Source: an uncultured Piscinibacter sp.
Lineage (GTDB): Bacteria > Pseudomonadota > Gammaproteobacteria > Burkholderiales > Burkholderiaceae_C
Assembly (NCBI RefSeq): GCF_937952055.1
Contig: NZ_CALFYO010000021.1
Span: 806,001-870,000 of the forward strand
DNA length: 64,000 nucleotides
Reading direction: 5' to 3'
Shown: positions 44,135 through 57,407 of the stretch, in pieces
Position numbering within the stretch: the stretch's first letter is position 1
Layout: each line of letters opens with the position of its first letter
Notes under the pieces: model-generated
Database searches by the model: none
What the model was told of the DNA's origin: nothing
Seen by the model: only the letters and a program-made list of their open reading frames with translations
Made by a program: the position numbers and the translations under genes

Positions 44135-45304
44135 TCAGCGCAGCCGGTCGGCCAGCGCGGCGAGATCGTTCAGGCTGTTCAGACGGTGGAAGGCCTCGAC
44201 GAGGCCGGGCACTTGCCTGACCGCGTCGATCGCCTGCGAGGCCGGCGGCCGCGCGGACGGCTGGAACCAGGCAATGCGCGCGCCGCGACCGCGCACGCGG
44301 CGCAGCTCTTCGGCCAGGCGGTCGGGCGCATCGGCGTCGAAGCCGTCGGAGAGGATCCACACGCGCGCACTGCGCGTGAGCTGGGCCCGCGCGTGCACGG
44401 CGTGGAAGTCGGCCACGCTGGTGGCGATGCGCGTACCGCCAGCGAAGCCTGCGGTCACCGCATTGACCTTCTCCTGCACCGCCGCGGAGTCGCTCTTCAG
44501 AAGCGGCGTGACCTCGGCCAGGCGGGTATGGAAGACGAATACGCGGGCCCCCATCGCGGTGACGAAAGCGCGTGCGATGCGCAGGAACAGCTGCGCGTGC
44601 GTTTCCATCGAGCGGCTCACGTCGACGAGCATGAACAGGCGCGGCCGCTCGCGCCGCGGCGCGCGCCAGGCCGGCTGCAGCGGCAGCCCGCCGGTGCGCA
44701 GGCTGGCGCGCAGCGTGCGGCGCAGGTCGAGTCGCCGCCCGCGCGGCTCCTCGTGCCAGCGCCGCGTCAGGCGCCGGCGCAGGCGTTGGGCGATGCGCTC
44801 GGCCAGCCGCTCGAGCAGCGCCAGGTCCTGCGGCAGCCATTGCGACAGCGCGCGGTCGTGCAGCGCCTCGGTGCGGCTCGCGCCGCCCTGGGCCCGCGAC
44901 GCGCCGGCGTCCTCGCCCACGCCCGCGGCCGGCTGCAGGGCGGTGTCGGCCGGGCCCTGCGGCGGCGCACTGCTGGCCAGGCTGTCGTGCAGGCTCTGCA
45001 CGATCTGCTGCAGGTGGCGGCTGGGCCGCGTCCGGCCGGAGACACGCGTCGAGCCGCGGGTGCGCTGCGGGTGCCAGTATCGCGCGAACAGATCCGGCCA
45101 GCGCCGCCAGTCGCGCACGTCGTGGCAGGCGATCGCGCGCCAGGCCGGGTCGACCAGCCTGCAGCGCTCGACCGGCACGCGCAGCGCCGCCTGCACCATC
45201 GCCTGCTGCTCCGCGATGCCCACCGTCAGGCCATGCTCGCGCAGCATCGCTGCGAAGCCGGCAATGGCCTCCAGCGGGCGGGCGGCGGCTTCGCTCTCGT
45301 TCAT
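44135..45304 (-). CDS. coxE: CoxE: VWA-domain maturation protein of CO dehydrogenase
   Basis: The 389-residue protein has an N-terminal helical domain and a VWA domain near residues 220-380 with the metal-ion-dependent adhesion motif DVSRSM, the threonine in GFAGGTRIATSV and the aspartate in ILSDGFDADAP. CoxE works with the AAA+ protein CoxD and with CoxF in assembly of the Mo-S-Cu cluster. The ATG overlaps the coxD stop by four bases. An arginine-rich linker lies at about 110-200. Confidence 0.94.
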   Translation of the reverse strand: MNESEAAARPLEAIAGFAAMLREHGLTVGIAEQQAMVQAALRVPVERCRLVDPAWRAIACHDVRDWRRWPDLFARYWHPQRTRGSTRVSGRTRPSRHLQQIVQSLHDSLASSAPPQGPADTALQPAAGVGEDAGASRAQGGASRTEALHDRALSQWLPQDLALLERLAERIAQRLRRRLTRRWHEEPRGRRLDLRRTLRASLRTGGLPLQPAWRAPRRERPRLFMLVDVSRSMETHAQLFLRIARAFVTAMGARVFVFHTRLAEVTPLLKSDSAAVQEKVNAVTAGFAGGTRIATSVADFHAVHARAQLTRSARVWILSDGFDADAPDRLAEELRRVRGRGARIAWFQPSARPPASQAIDAVRQVPGLVEAFHRLNSLNDLAALADRLR

Positions 45305-46206
45305 GTCGGCTGAGGCGCCTTCTCGGCCACGCCCACGCTGCGCCGCCCCTCGATCAGCTGGCGCAGGCGCTCGCCGGCGATCTGGAAGCGGTCCTCGCGC
45401 GTCTTCAACAGGCAGGCCAGCGTGCCGGCCAGCGCCTCCGCGTCGTCGGGCAGCGCCCTGAAAGCCAGGCGGTGCAGCGCGCGCACCCAGTCCAGCGTCT
45501 CGGCGATGCCCGGCGTCTTGCCCAGATCCTCGCGGCGCAGCCGCTGCACGAACGCTACCGCCTGCTCGACCAGCGCCGACTCCGCCTGCGGCAGCGTGGC
45601 GCGCACGATGGCGATCTCGCGCGCCGCCGTCGGATAGTCGAGCCAGTGGTAGAGGCAGCGCCGGCGCAGCGCGTCGGACAGCTCACGCGTGCCGTTGCTC
45701 GTCAGCAGCACCTGCGGTACATGGGTGGCGCGGATGGTGCCGAGCTCGGGCACGGTGATCTGGTCCTCGGCCAGCACTTCGAGCAGGAAGGCCTCGAAGG
45801 CTTCGTCGGCGCGGTCGATCTCGTCGATCAGCAGCACGCAGCGCGTGGGGCTGGCGATCGCCTGCAGCAGCGGGCGTTCGAGCAGGTACTCGCGGGCGAA
45901 AAGGTCCGCCTCGGCGATGCGCTCGGCGCCGGTCTCGTGCAACCGGATGGCCAGCAGCTGGCGGCCGTAGTTCCACTCGTAGGCAGCCTGCGCCAGGTCC
46001 AGCCCCTCGTGGCATTGCAGGCGCACCAGGCGACGGCCCTGCGCCTTCGCCAGCGCGCTGGCCAGCGCCGTCTTGCCGACGCCGGCATCGCCTTCGATCA
46101 GCAGCGGCCGCTGCAGCTCGCCGGCCAGCCACAGCGTGGTGGCCAGCGCGTCGTCGGCAATGTAGCCGGCGCGGTGCAGGGCCTCGCGCAGCGCGGGCTC
46201 GTCCAT
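45301..46206 (-). CDS. coxD: CoxD: MoxR-family AAA+ ATPase for CO dehydrogenase maturation
   Basis: CoxD is an AAA+ chaperone required for sulfuration of the molybdenum centre of CO dehydrogenase. The 301-residue protein has Walker A GDAGVGKTA (39-47), Walker B VLLIDEIDRADE (124-135), sensor 1 VLLTSNGTRELS and the arginine finger region ALRRRCLYHWLDYP. It lies between coxG and coxE as in other cox operons. Confidence 0.95.
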   Translation of the reverse strand: MDEPALREALHRAGYIADDALATTLWLAGELQRPLLIEGDAGVGKTALASALAKAQGRRLVRLQCHEGLDLAQAAYEWNYGRQLLAIRLHETGAERIAEADLFAREYLLERPLLQAIASPTRCVLLIDEIDRADEAFEAFLLEVLAEDQITVPELGTIRATHVPQVLLTSNGTRELSDALRRRCLYHWLDYPTAAREIAIVRATLPQAESALVEQAVAFVQRLRREDLGKTPGIAETLDWVRALHRLAFRALPDDAEALAGTLACLLKTREDRFQIAGERLRQLIEGRRSVGVAEKAPQPT

Positions 46207-46213
46207 GGCGTGC

Positions 46214-46803
46214 TCAGGCCGACCGCCTGCCGAACAGTCCCGCCAGCCAGCCCTTGATCAGGCCCCAGAGGATGGCCAGGGCATTGATCTCCTTGACGGG
46301 CGGCGGCGAGGGCTGGGCCGGGGCCGCACCCGCAGCCTCGGGCGCCGGCAGCGCCGCCGCGGCAGCGCGGAAGTTGTCGGCGAACTGCGCCAGCAGCATG
46401 TCCGACACCTGCACCATCATGCGGCCGCCGAACTGCGCGAACTTGCCGTTGACGATGACCGCGGCGTTGCCGACCAGCACCGACGTGGCCGGCGTGTCGC
46501 CCGCCTCGACGTTCGCCGTCAGGTCCATCGACGCGGTCGAGCCGCCGCGTTCGGAGCCCTTGCCGAACAGCTGCAGCGTGCGCGTCACCTCGTCCAGCGC
46601 CTTCACCTCGATGTCGCCGCCGAAGGCCGCGTTGGCCGGGCCGACCTTGACCTTCACCGTGCCCTTGTAGTGCGTGTCGTCGAGTTGCTCGGTGATCTCG
46701 GCGCCGGGCATGCAGCCGGCGGTCGTGCGCACGTCGCGCAGCACCTGCCACGCGCGTGCGGCATCCACCTCGAGCGGGTAGCGCTTCTCCAGCTTGACTT
46801 CCA

Positions 46804-46804
<1 letters not shown>
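46214..46804 (-). CDS. coxG: CoxG: SRPBCC-fold protein linking CO dehydrogenase to the membrane
   Basis: The 196-residue protein has an SRPBCC/START-type domain (residues 1-150; YPLEVDAARAWQVLRDV, MPGAEITEQLD, KVKVGPANAAFGGDIEV). A Pro/Ala linker leads to a C-terminal hydrophobic helix (AILWGLIKGWLAGLFG). CoxG has been proposed to tether CO dehydrogenase to the membrane and to pass electrons to quinone. The ATG overlaps the coxL stop by one base (TAATG). Confidence 0.93.
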
Positions 46805-49688
<2,884 letters not shown>

Positions 49689-49711
49689 GGGTCGTGTCTC
49701 CAGTCTCGTGT

Positions 49712-50578
49712 TCAGAGGCAGCGGGCCGCGGCGCGGGTGATCGCGCGCTTGACCATCTGTCCGGCCATCGCCGTCTTGTAGTCGCGGTCGCCGCGCAGGT
49801 CCTCGGCGGGGTCGCAGATCGCCATCGCCTTGGCGGAGGCGTCGTCGATCACCGCCGCGGTGAGCGGTTGGCCCAGCAGCGCGGTCTCGGCGTCGGCGGC
49901 GCGCAGCGCCATCGGCGCCACGTTGGTCAGCGCGATGCGCACGTGGCTGACCTTGCCGCCGTCCAGGCGCAGCACCACCGCCGCGGCGGCGGTGGCCCAG
50001 TCGCCGGTCTTGCGCTTGAGCTTCTCGTAGGCGTAGCCGGTCTTCGCGGCGAACGGCGCGACGCGGATCTCGGTGAGGATCTCGTCCTCCGCCATGTCCG
50101 TCATGTAGGTGCCCTGGAAGAAGTTCTCCGCCTTCACCTCGCGCTTGCCCTTGGCGCCCTCGAGCGTGAAGCTGGCCTCCAGCACGATGGCGATCGCCGG
50201 GTGGTCGTTGCCCGGGTCGCCATGGGCGATGTCGCCGCCGATGGTGCCGCGGTTGCGCACCTGGGGGTCGGCGATCAGCTTTGCCGCCTCGCTCAGCAGC
50301 GGCAGCTTGGCCCGCAGCAGGGGCGAACTGATCAGGTCGTTCTCGACCGTCATCGCGCCGATGACGATCTGGTCGCCCTCCTCGCGGATACCGCGCAGCG
50401 CCTCGATGCGGTTCAGGTCGATCAGGTGGGCCGGCTGGGCGAAGCGCAGCTTCATCATCGGCAGCAGGCTGTGGCCGCCGGCAAGCAGCTTCGCGTCGCC
50501 GAGGCTGCCGAGCAGCGAGATCGCCTCGGCGACCGTGCGCGGCGCGTGGTAGTCGAATCCGGGTGGGATCATGGTCAT
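49712..50578 (-). CDS. coxM: CO dehydrogenase medium (FAD) subunit
   Basis: CoxM binds FAD and hands electrons to the respiratory chain. The 288-residue protein has the two FAD motifs of the family: [11 protein letters not shown] (33-43) and [14 protein letters not shown] (112-125). A ribosome site AGGAG lies 2-3 bases before the ATG. It is the first gene of the operon and follows the RcoM-type triple repeat. coxB, coxC, coxH and coxK of Oligotropha have no counterpart here. Confidence 0.96.
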   Translation of the reverse strand: MTMIPPGFDYHAPRTVAEAISLLGSLGDAKLLAGGHSLLPMMKLRFAQPAHLIDLNRIEALRGIREEGDQIVIGAMTVENDLISSPLLRAKLPLLSEAAKLIADPQVRNRGTIGGDIAHGDPGNDHPAIAIVLEASFTLEGAKGKREVKAENFFQGTYMTDMAEDEILTEIRVAPFAAKTGYAYEKLKRKTGDWATAAAAVVLRLDGGKVSHVRIALTNVAPMALRAADAETALLGQPLTAAVIDDASAKAMAICDPAEDLRGDRDYKTAMAGQMVKRAITRAAARCL

Positions 50579-50668
50579 GTCTCCTGGAGGCAGGGTCGCC
50601 GTGCCGGTCGATGCGCCGGGTGGGCGAAGGCGAAGTTAAGCGGCCCACGGGAAGCAGCGACCGGGTCG

Positions 50669-50717
50669 TTCACGAACGGGCCGATCGCATGCACGAAATG
50701 CACGTCAGCGTGCACGA
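50669..50717 (-). promoter_or_regulatory. Triple direct repeat, probable RcoM operator of the cox operon
   Basis: On the plus strand CACGA occurs at 50671-50675, 50692-50696 and 50713-50717, spaced exactly 21 bp; the extended form is T[TG]CACGA. Published RcoM footprints cover about 60 bp with three direct repeats 21 bp apart on centre. The sites lie 93-139 bp before the coxM ATG. A fourth copy of TGCACG at 50699 is out of register. A matching -10 box was not identified with confidence. Confidence 0.72.
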
Positions 50718-50783
50718 GCCGTGGCACATGACGGCGTCATCAGGGTTGCCCCTGAGAGGGCTTCCACCGGGGAGGGATCGGGC

Positions 50784-51566
50784 TCAGCGCGGCCCGTCGG
50801 AATCGGCGATGCCCAGGCGCTCGAGCAGCCGCGGCACGCTGGTGCGTGCCACCGGCAGCGCGGTGCTGTCGCCCTTGAGCTGCAGGCTGATGCGGCCGTC
50901 GTCGCGCAGGATCTGCTCGGCGTAGTCGAGGTTGGCGATGTAGCTGCGGTGGATGCGCAGGAAGGCGGCGCCGTCCAGCCGTTCGGCGAGGTCGCTGATG
51001 TTGAGGTTGCAGAAGCTCGAGCCGCGCGCCGTGCTCACCCAGGTGTAGTGGCCCTCGGCGCGGATGTAGGTCACCTCGTCGGCGTCGACCAGCACGATGC
51101 GGTTCTGCGACACGGTGGGAATCTTCTGCAGCTGGCGCTTGGCCTGCGGCTTGGCCGCGGCGGGCTCCTCGCGGCTGACCACGTCGGTGATGTCGTAGAA
51201 GATCAGCGTGTAGCCGGCGGTCTCGCCACGCAGGTCGGCCAGCTTGGTCACCTTGATCAGCAGCACCCGCTCGGGGATGTTGATGATCATCGTCATCGGC
51301 GGCGGATTGCTCACCGGGCACTCGGCCTGGTCGAGCAGGAACTTGACCTTCGCCACCGAGCGCTCGGGGTGGAAGGACAGCACCATCTTCTCGAAGGGCT
51401 GCTTGTCCTCCACCGGAAGCGCGCGGCGGGCGAAGCTGTTCATCGCCATCACCGTCAGGTTGCGGTCGAGCTGCACCACGCCGACGTCCGAACGTTCGAG
51501 CAGGTACAGCGGGCTGGCGGCGTGCATGCGAGGGTCCAGGGCGGGCTCCGGGGTTGCAGTCCGCAT
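50784..51566 (-). CDS. rcoM: RcoM-type CO-sensing haem-PAS LytTR transcription factor
   Basis: The 260-residue protein has an N-terminal PAS domain (about 20-128) and a C-terminal LytTR DNA-binding domain (about 150-250, RIVLVDADEVTYIRAEGHYT, FLRIHRSYIANL). By alignment from memory with RcoM-2 of Paraburkholderia xenovorans, the haem ligands His74, Cys94 and Met104 correspond to H66 (SFHPERS), C83 (AECPVS) and M93 (PPPMTMIINIPER). It lies directly before coxM. The start at 51566 has no clear ribosome site; M14 (51527) is an alternative. Confidence 0.93.
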   Translation of the reverse strand: MRTATPEPALDPRMHAASPLYLLERSDVGVVQLDRNLTVMAMNSFARRALPVEDKQPFEKMVLSFHPERSVAKVKFLLDQAECPVSNPPPMTMIINIPERVLLIKVTKLADLRGETAGYTLIFYDITDVVSREEPAAAKPQAKRQLQKIPTVSQNRIVLVDADEVTYIRAEGHYTWVSTARGSSFCNLNISDLAERLDGAAFLRIHRSYIANLDYAEQILRDDGRISLQLKGDSTALPVARTSVPRLLERLGIADSDGPR

Positions 51567-51633
51567 TCAAGCACCGTTCGCGAACGCGCGCATCGGGAGC
51601 CGCCCGCCACCGCGCGGCCGGCCGGGAACCGCC

Positions 51634-52368
51634 TCAGTGCTGCAGGATCTTCGAGAGGAAGTCCTTGGCCCGCGGCGAGCGTGCGTCGGGGTTGCCGAAG
51701 AAGTCTTCCTTCTTGCAGTCCTCGACGATCTTGCCGGCGTCCATGAAGATGACGCGGTGGCTGACCTTGCGCGCAAAGCCCATTTCGTGGGTGACGCACA
51801 TCATCGTCATGCCTTCATTGGCCAGCTGGACCATCACGTCGAGCACCTCGCCGACCATTTCCGGGTCGAGGGCCGAGGTCGGCTCGTCGAACAGCATCAC
51901 GATCGGGTCCATCGACAGCGCCCGCGCGATCGCCACGCGCTGCTGCTGGCCGCCGGAGAGCTGGCCGGGGAACTTGTCCTTGTGCACCATCAGTCCGACA
52001 CGGTCGAGCATCTTCAGGCCGCGCGCCTTCGCCTCGTCGGGCGAGCGGCCCAGAACCTTGATCTGCGCGATCGTCAGGTTCTCGGTCACCGACAGGTGCG
52101 GGAACAACTCGAAGTGCTGGAACACCATGCCGACGCGGCTGCGCAGCTTGGGCAGGTTGGTCTTCGGGTCGCTGATGCTGACGCCGTCGACGACGATGTC
52201 GCCCTTCTGGAACGGCTCCAACGCGTTGACCGTCTTGATCAGCGTGCTCTTGCCCGAGCCCGAGGGGCCACAGACCACCACGACCTCACCCTTCTGGATG
52301 CTGGTGGTGCAGTCGGTCAGCACCTGGAAGCTGCCGTACCACTTGCTCACGTTCTTGATGTCGATCAC
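51634..52368 (-). CDS. gltL: Glutamate/aspartate ABC transporter, ATP-binding protein
   Basis: The 244-residue ATPase powers polar amino acid uptake. It has Walker [10 protein letters not shown] (34-42), the Q-loop in [15 protein letters not shown], the signature [16 protein letters not shown], Walker [14 protein letters not shown] and the H-loop in [11 protein letters not shown]. It follows gltK by 12 bp. The next gene, rcoM, begins 67 bp later and may have its own promoter. Confidence 0.96.
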   Translation of the reverse strand: MIDIKNVSKWYGSFQVLTDCTTSIQKGEVVVVCGPSGSGKSTLIKTVNALEPFQKGDIVVDGVSISDPKTNLPKLRSRVGMVFQHFELFPHLSVTENLTIAQIKVLGRSPDEAKARGLKMLDRVGLMVHKDKFPGQLSGGQQQRVAIARALSMDPIVMLFDEPTSALDPEMVGEVLDVMVQLANEGMTMMCVTHEMGFARKVSHRVIFMDAGKIVEDCKKEDFFGNPDARSPRAKDFLSKILQH

Positions 52369-52380
52369 GGCTCGTGCCTC

Positions 52381-53049
52381 CTAGCGGATGATCTGGATCT
52401 TCTGCTGCAGCCGGCGCACCAGCATCGACAGCGAGAAGCAGATGATGAAATAGACGACCGCGGCGACGAGGTAGGTCTCGACCGGGCGGTTGAAGTTCTT
52501 GCCGGCCACCTCGAAGCCCTTGAGCAGGTCGTAGGCGCCGATCGCGTAGACCAGCGAGGTGTCCTGGAACAGGATGATGGTCTGCGTCAGCAGCACCGGC
52601 AGCATGTTGCGGAAGGCCTGCGGCAGCACCACCAGCTTCATGCACTGCCCATAGGTCATGCCGACCGCGTAGCCGGCGTAGACCTGCCCCTTGGGCACGC
52701 TCTGGATGCCGGCGCGCATGATCTCCGAGTAGTAGGCGGCCTCGAACACCGTGAAGGTGACGATGGCCGACAGTTCGGCACCCATCGGCCGGCCGATGAG
52801 CAGCGGGATCAGCAGGAAGAACCACAGGATCACCATCACCAGCGGGATGGAGCGCAGCGTGTTGACGTAGGCCGCCGCGGGCAGCACCAGCCACTTCTTG
52901 CCCGACAGCCGCATCAGCGCGAGGATGGTCCCCAGCGCGATGCCGCCCAGCATCGCGATGATCGTCAGCTGGATCGAGAAGAAGAAGCCCTTGAGGACGA
53001 AGCCGGAGATGACGTCCCAGTTCAGGAAGCCGAAGTCGAGGGAGGTCAT
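52381..53049 (-). CDS. gltK: Glutamate/aspartate ABC transporter, permease GltK
   Basis: The 222-residue permease has five to six helices and the amino-acid permease loop AAYYSEIMRAGIQSVPKGQ. It pairs with GltJ to form the membrane channel. The ATG overlaps the gltJ stop by four bases. Confidence 0.95.
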   Translation of the reverse strand: MTSLDFGFLNWDVISGFVLKGFFFSIQLTIIAMLGGIALGTILALMRLSGKKWLVLPAAAYVNTLRSIPLVMVILWFFLLIPLLIGRPMGAELSAIVTFTVFEAAYYSEIMRAGIQSVPKGQVYAGYAVGMTYGQCMKLVVLPQAFRNMLPVLLTQTIILFQDTSLVYAIGAYDLLKGFEVAGKNFNRPVETYLVAAVVYFIICFSLSMLVRRLQQKIQIIR

Positions 53050-53750
53050 TTGCTGCCTCCGATCATGCCGGGGACCTGCACGCGCTGCTCGATGAACAGC
53101 GCAATGCGGTTGATCGCGAAGGCAGAAACGAAGTACAGCGCCGTGACTGCGATGTAGATCTCGATGCCGCGCGAGGTCTCTTCCTGCGCCTGCATCGCGA
53201 ACATCGTCAGCTCGGCGATGCTGACCGCGAAAGCCACCGACGAGTTCTTGATGATGTTCATCGACTCGCTGGTCAGTGGCGGGATGATGATGCGGAAGGC
53301 CATCGGCAGCAGCACGTAGCGGTAGGTCTGGGGCAACGTGAAGCCAACCGCCAGGCCGGCGTAGCGCTGGCCCTTGGGCAATGTCTGGATGCCCGCCTTC
53401 ACCTGCTCGGCGATGCGCGCCGAGGTGAAGAAGCCCAGCGCCAGCACGACGAGCACGAAGCTCGGCACGGCGCGCAGCGACAGGAAGATCGACGGGATCA
53501 CGTGATACCAGAGGAAGATCTGCACCAGCAGCGGAATGTTGCGGAACAGCTCGGTCCACGAATTGCCGATGAACACCAGCGCCCTGCTCGGCGTGGTGCG
53601 CAGGATGCCCATGATCGACCCGACCGCCAGCGCCACGACCAGCGAGCACAACGCCACCGAAAGCGTCCAGCCCCAGGCCGAGAGCATCCAGTCAAGGTAG
53701 GTCTGCCCTCCCCCCGTGTCCTGCAGGAACACCTGCCAGTCCCACTTCAT
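53046..53750 (-). CDS. gltJ: Glutamate/aspartate ABC transporter, permease GltJ
   Basis: The 234-residue permease has the family features NSWTELFRNIPLLVQIF and the ABC-interaction loop SARIAEQVKAGIQTLPKGQ. The ATG at 53750 is preferred to an upstream frame extension because AGGAGG lies 8 bases before it. It follows gltI after a 127-bp gap that contains a hairpin. Confidence 0.95.
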   Translation of the reverse strand: MKWDWQVFLQDTGGGQTYLDWMLSAWGWTLSVALCSLVVALAVGSIMGILRTTPSRALVFIGNSWTELFRNIPLLVQIFLWYHVIPSIFLSLRAVPSFVLVVLALGFFTSARIAEQVKAGIQTLPKGQRYAGLAVGFTLPQTYRYVLLPMAFRIIIPPLTSESMNIIKNSSVAFAVSIAELTMFAMQAQEETSRGIEIYIAVTALYFVSAFAINRIALFIEQRVQVPGMIGGSK

Positions 53751-53836
53751 TGCGCCGCCTCCTGTTGTTCTGTGCCGGCCGGCCGCCAAAAGAAAAGCGC
53801 GACGCGGATGGTCCCTCGCCGCGCTCCCCCAGCATA

Positions 53837-53868
53837 AGCAAGCCCCGCGCCCGCGGTCTCAGGGCTTG
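53837..53868 (-). terminator. Hairpin between gltI and gltJ (partial terminator or mRNA stabiliser)
   Basis: GCAAGCCC (53837-53844) and GGGCTTGC (53861-53868) form a perfect 8-bp stem with a 16-nt loop, starting 10 nt after the gltI stop. There is no T-run. Such hairpins often leave abundant binding-protein mRNA and reduced permease mRNA in ABC operons. Confidence 0.5.
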
Positions 53869-53877
53869 CCAGGGGGC

Positions 53878-54780
53878 TCACTTCTTCATGTACTCCTCGA
53901 CCGGCTTGTCGTTCGGGCTTGCCCAGGCCGCCTTCGTGGCCTCGCTCGCCGGCAGGCCGACCTTGGTGTTGCTCGGCGGGATCGGCTGCATGAACCACTT
54001 GTCGTAGAGCTTCGCCATCTCGCCGGACTTCATCATCGCGATGATGCTGTCGTCCACAGCCTTCTTGAAGGCCGGATCGTCCTTGCGCAGCATGATCGCG
54101 ATCGGCTCGACCGACAGCACCTCGCCGACGATCTTGAACTCGCCCGGATTCTTCGACTTGGCGATGTTGCCCGCGAGGATCTGACCGTCCATCACGAAGG
54201 CATCGGCGCGGCCGGACTCGAGCAGCAGGAAGCTGTCGGCGTGGTCCTTGCCGAACACCTCCTCGAAGTTCACGCCGTTGGCGCGCTCGTGCTTGCGCAG
54301 CAGCTGCACGCTGGTGGTGCCGGTGGTGGTGGCGACCTTCTTGCCATTGAGCTGGGCGATCGAGGTGATGCCCGAGTTGGCCTTCACCGCGATGCGCACC
54401 TCCTCGACGTAGGTGGTGACGGCGAAGGAGACGTCCTTCTGGCGCGTAGCGTTGTTGGTGGTCGAACCGCACTCGATGTCGACCGTGCCGTTCTGCACCA
54501 GCGGAATGCGGTTCTGCGAGGTGACCGGCTGGAACTTCACGTCGAGCTTGGCCAGGCCCACAGACTTCTGGATGTCGCCCAGCACGCGGCTGCACACCTC
54601 GTAGTGGAAGCCGGCGTACTTGCCGTCGCCCAGCGTGTAGCTGAGCGCACCCGAGGACTCGCGTACGCCCATCGTGACGCTGCCGCTTTCCTTGATCTTC
54701 TTCAGCGTGTCGGCCTGGGCACCGGCCGAAGCCAGAGTTGCGGCCAGTGCGATCGCCGTGATGAGCAACGTCTTCTTCAT
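53878..54780 (-). CDS. gltI: Glutamate/aspartate ABC transporter, periplasmic binding protein
   Basis: The 300-residue binding protein has a signal peptide (1-22, cleavage near AQA) and the solute-binding family 3 features SGSVTMGVRESSGALSYT, GTVDIECGSTTNNATR and LLLESGRADAFVMDG. The GSTTNN motif binds acidic amino acids in this group. A good ribosome site (AGGAG) precedes the ATG at 54780. Next to aspA, which uses aspartate. Confidence 0.95.
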   Translation of the reverse strand: MKKTLLITAIALAATLASAGAQADTLKKIKESGSVTMGVRESSGALSYTLGDGKYAGFHYEVCSRVLGDIQKSVGLAKLDVKFQPVTSQNRIPLVQNGTVDIECGSTTNNATRQKDVSFAVTTYVEEVRIAVKANSGITSIAQLNGKKVATTTGTTSVQLLRKHERANGVNFEEVFGKDHADSFLLLESGRADAFVMDGQILAGNIAKSKNPGEFKIVGEVLSVEPIAIMLRKDDPAFKKAVDDSIIAMMKSGEMAKLYDKWFMQPIPPSNTKVGLPASEATKAAWASPNDKPVEEYMKK

Positions 54781-54906
54781 GCTGACTCCTGCAAGTGAGG
54801 GTTGAGAGTGAGAGAGAAACGGAATTCTAGGGAGAGGGGACACGCGGGTTTGCCCGTGCTTGCCCTCGAAAGCAGAGGGCAGGCGCAACCTTCGTGCCAC
54901 CGGGAT

Positions 54907-56337
<1,431 letters not shown>

Positions 56338-56423
56338 GGGGGCGGACTGTAGGTCCGCAGGCCTCTGGAGGGCCAATGCCGTTTCAGGGCGGGGTCATGC
56401 GCACCGCGCATGATCGATCAGGG

Positions 56424-57359
56424 TCAACCCGTAGGCGATGGCCTGATATCGCCGCGCAGAAACTCCCACAGCGCCAAGGCGCCGGCTTTGTTGTGGCGCG
56501 CCAGTTCGGGGCGTTCGCGGTAGATGCGCACTTCCATCGCGATCTCGTACTGGCCGGGCTCGGCGGCGCGCACCAGGCGGCGGCTCTTCAGCTCCTTGCG
56601 CACCGAGCTGGCCGGCAGGAAGGCCAGGCCATGGCCTTCCAGCGCCATGGCTTTCAGGCCCTCGGCCATGTCGGTCTCGTAGATGGGCTCGAGCTGTGGC
56701 GGCACCGCGGCCTGCTTGACGATCACCTCGACCAGCCGGCCGAGGTAGGCCCCCTCGCCGTAGCCGAGGTAGGGCACCTTGCGTGCCGGCGAGCCGGGCA
56801 GGCGGAACAGCGGCGCGCCGGCCTCGTCGCTGCGCGCGTAGGGCGCCAGCGTCTCCCGGCCGAGGCTGAGCATCTCGTAGCGATCGGGGTTGAGCTGCAG
56901 CGGTTGGCTGGAGTGGTGGTAGGCGATCAGCAGGTCGCAGCTGCCTTCGGTGAGCTGCATCACGGCGTCGTGCACGTTCAACGTGATCAGCCGGCTCTTC
57001 AGCGCGCCGAAGCGGCTGCGCAGGTCCATCACCCAGTGCGGGAAGAAGGTGAAGGCCAGCGAGTGGGGCACGGCGAAGTCGATCATGTCCTGCGCGCCGC
57101 TCTGGTGCCCGCGCATCATGTTGCGCGTGGCCTGCAGCGCGCCGAGGATCTCCAGCGCCTGGCCGTGGAAGGTCTCGCCGGCCGGCGTCAGACGCGTCGG
57201 GTACGACGAGCGGTCGACCAGGGCGATGCCGGCCCAGGCCTCGAGCGCCTGGATGCGCCGCGAGAACGCCGGCTGGGTGACGTGGCGCAATTGCGCCGAG
57301 CGCGAGAAGCTGCGCGTCTCGGCGAGGCTGACGAAGTCCTCGAGCCACTTGGTGTCCAC
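56424..57359 (-). CDS. LysR-family transcriptional regulator
   Basis: The 311-residue regulator has an N-terminal winged HTH (DTKWLEDFVSLAETRSFSRS, HVTQPAFSRRIQALEAW) and a substrate-binding domain. GTG at 57359 gives the family start VDTKWLEDF; an in-frame GTG at 57386 is also possible. It lies directly upstream of aspA in the same direction, so it may regulate the aspartate genes; the effector is unknown. Confidence 0.92.
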   Translation of the reverse strand: MDTKWLEDFVSLAETRSFSRSAQLRHVTQPAFSRRIQALEAWAGIALVDRSSYPTRLTPAGETFHGQALEILGALQATRNMMRGHQSGAQDMIDFAVPHSLAFTFFPHWVMDLRSRFGALKSRLITLNVHDAVMQLTEGSCDLLIAYHHSSQPLQLNPDRYEMLSLGRETLAPYARSDEAGAPLFRLPGSPARKVPYLGYGEGAYLGRLVEVIVKQAAVPPQLEPIYETDMAEGLKAMALEGHGLAFLPASSVRKELKSRRLVRAAEPGQYEIAMEVRIYRERPELARHNKAGALALWEFLRGDIRPSPTG

Positions 57360-57407
57360 GGGCGGGGAGTGTAGCCAGGGCAGCACCCGTGCCGGCCCTG
57401 CCCGGCC

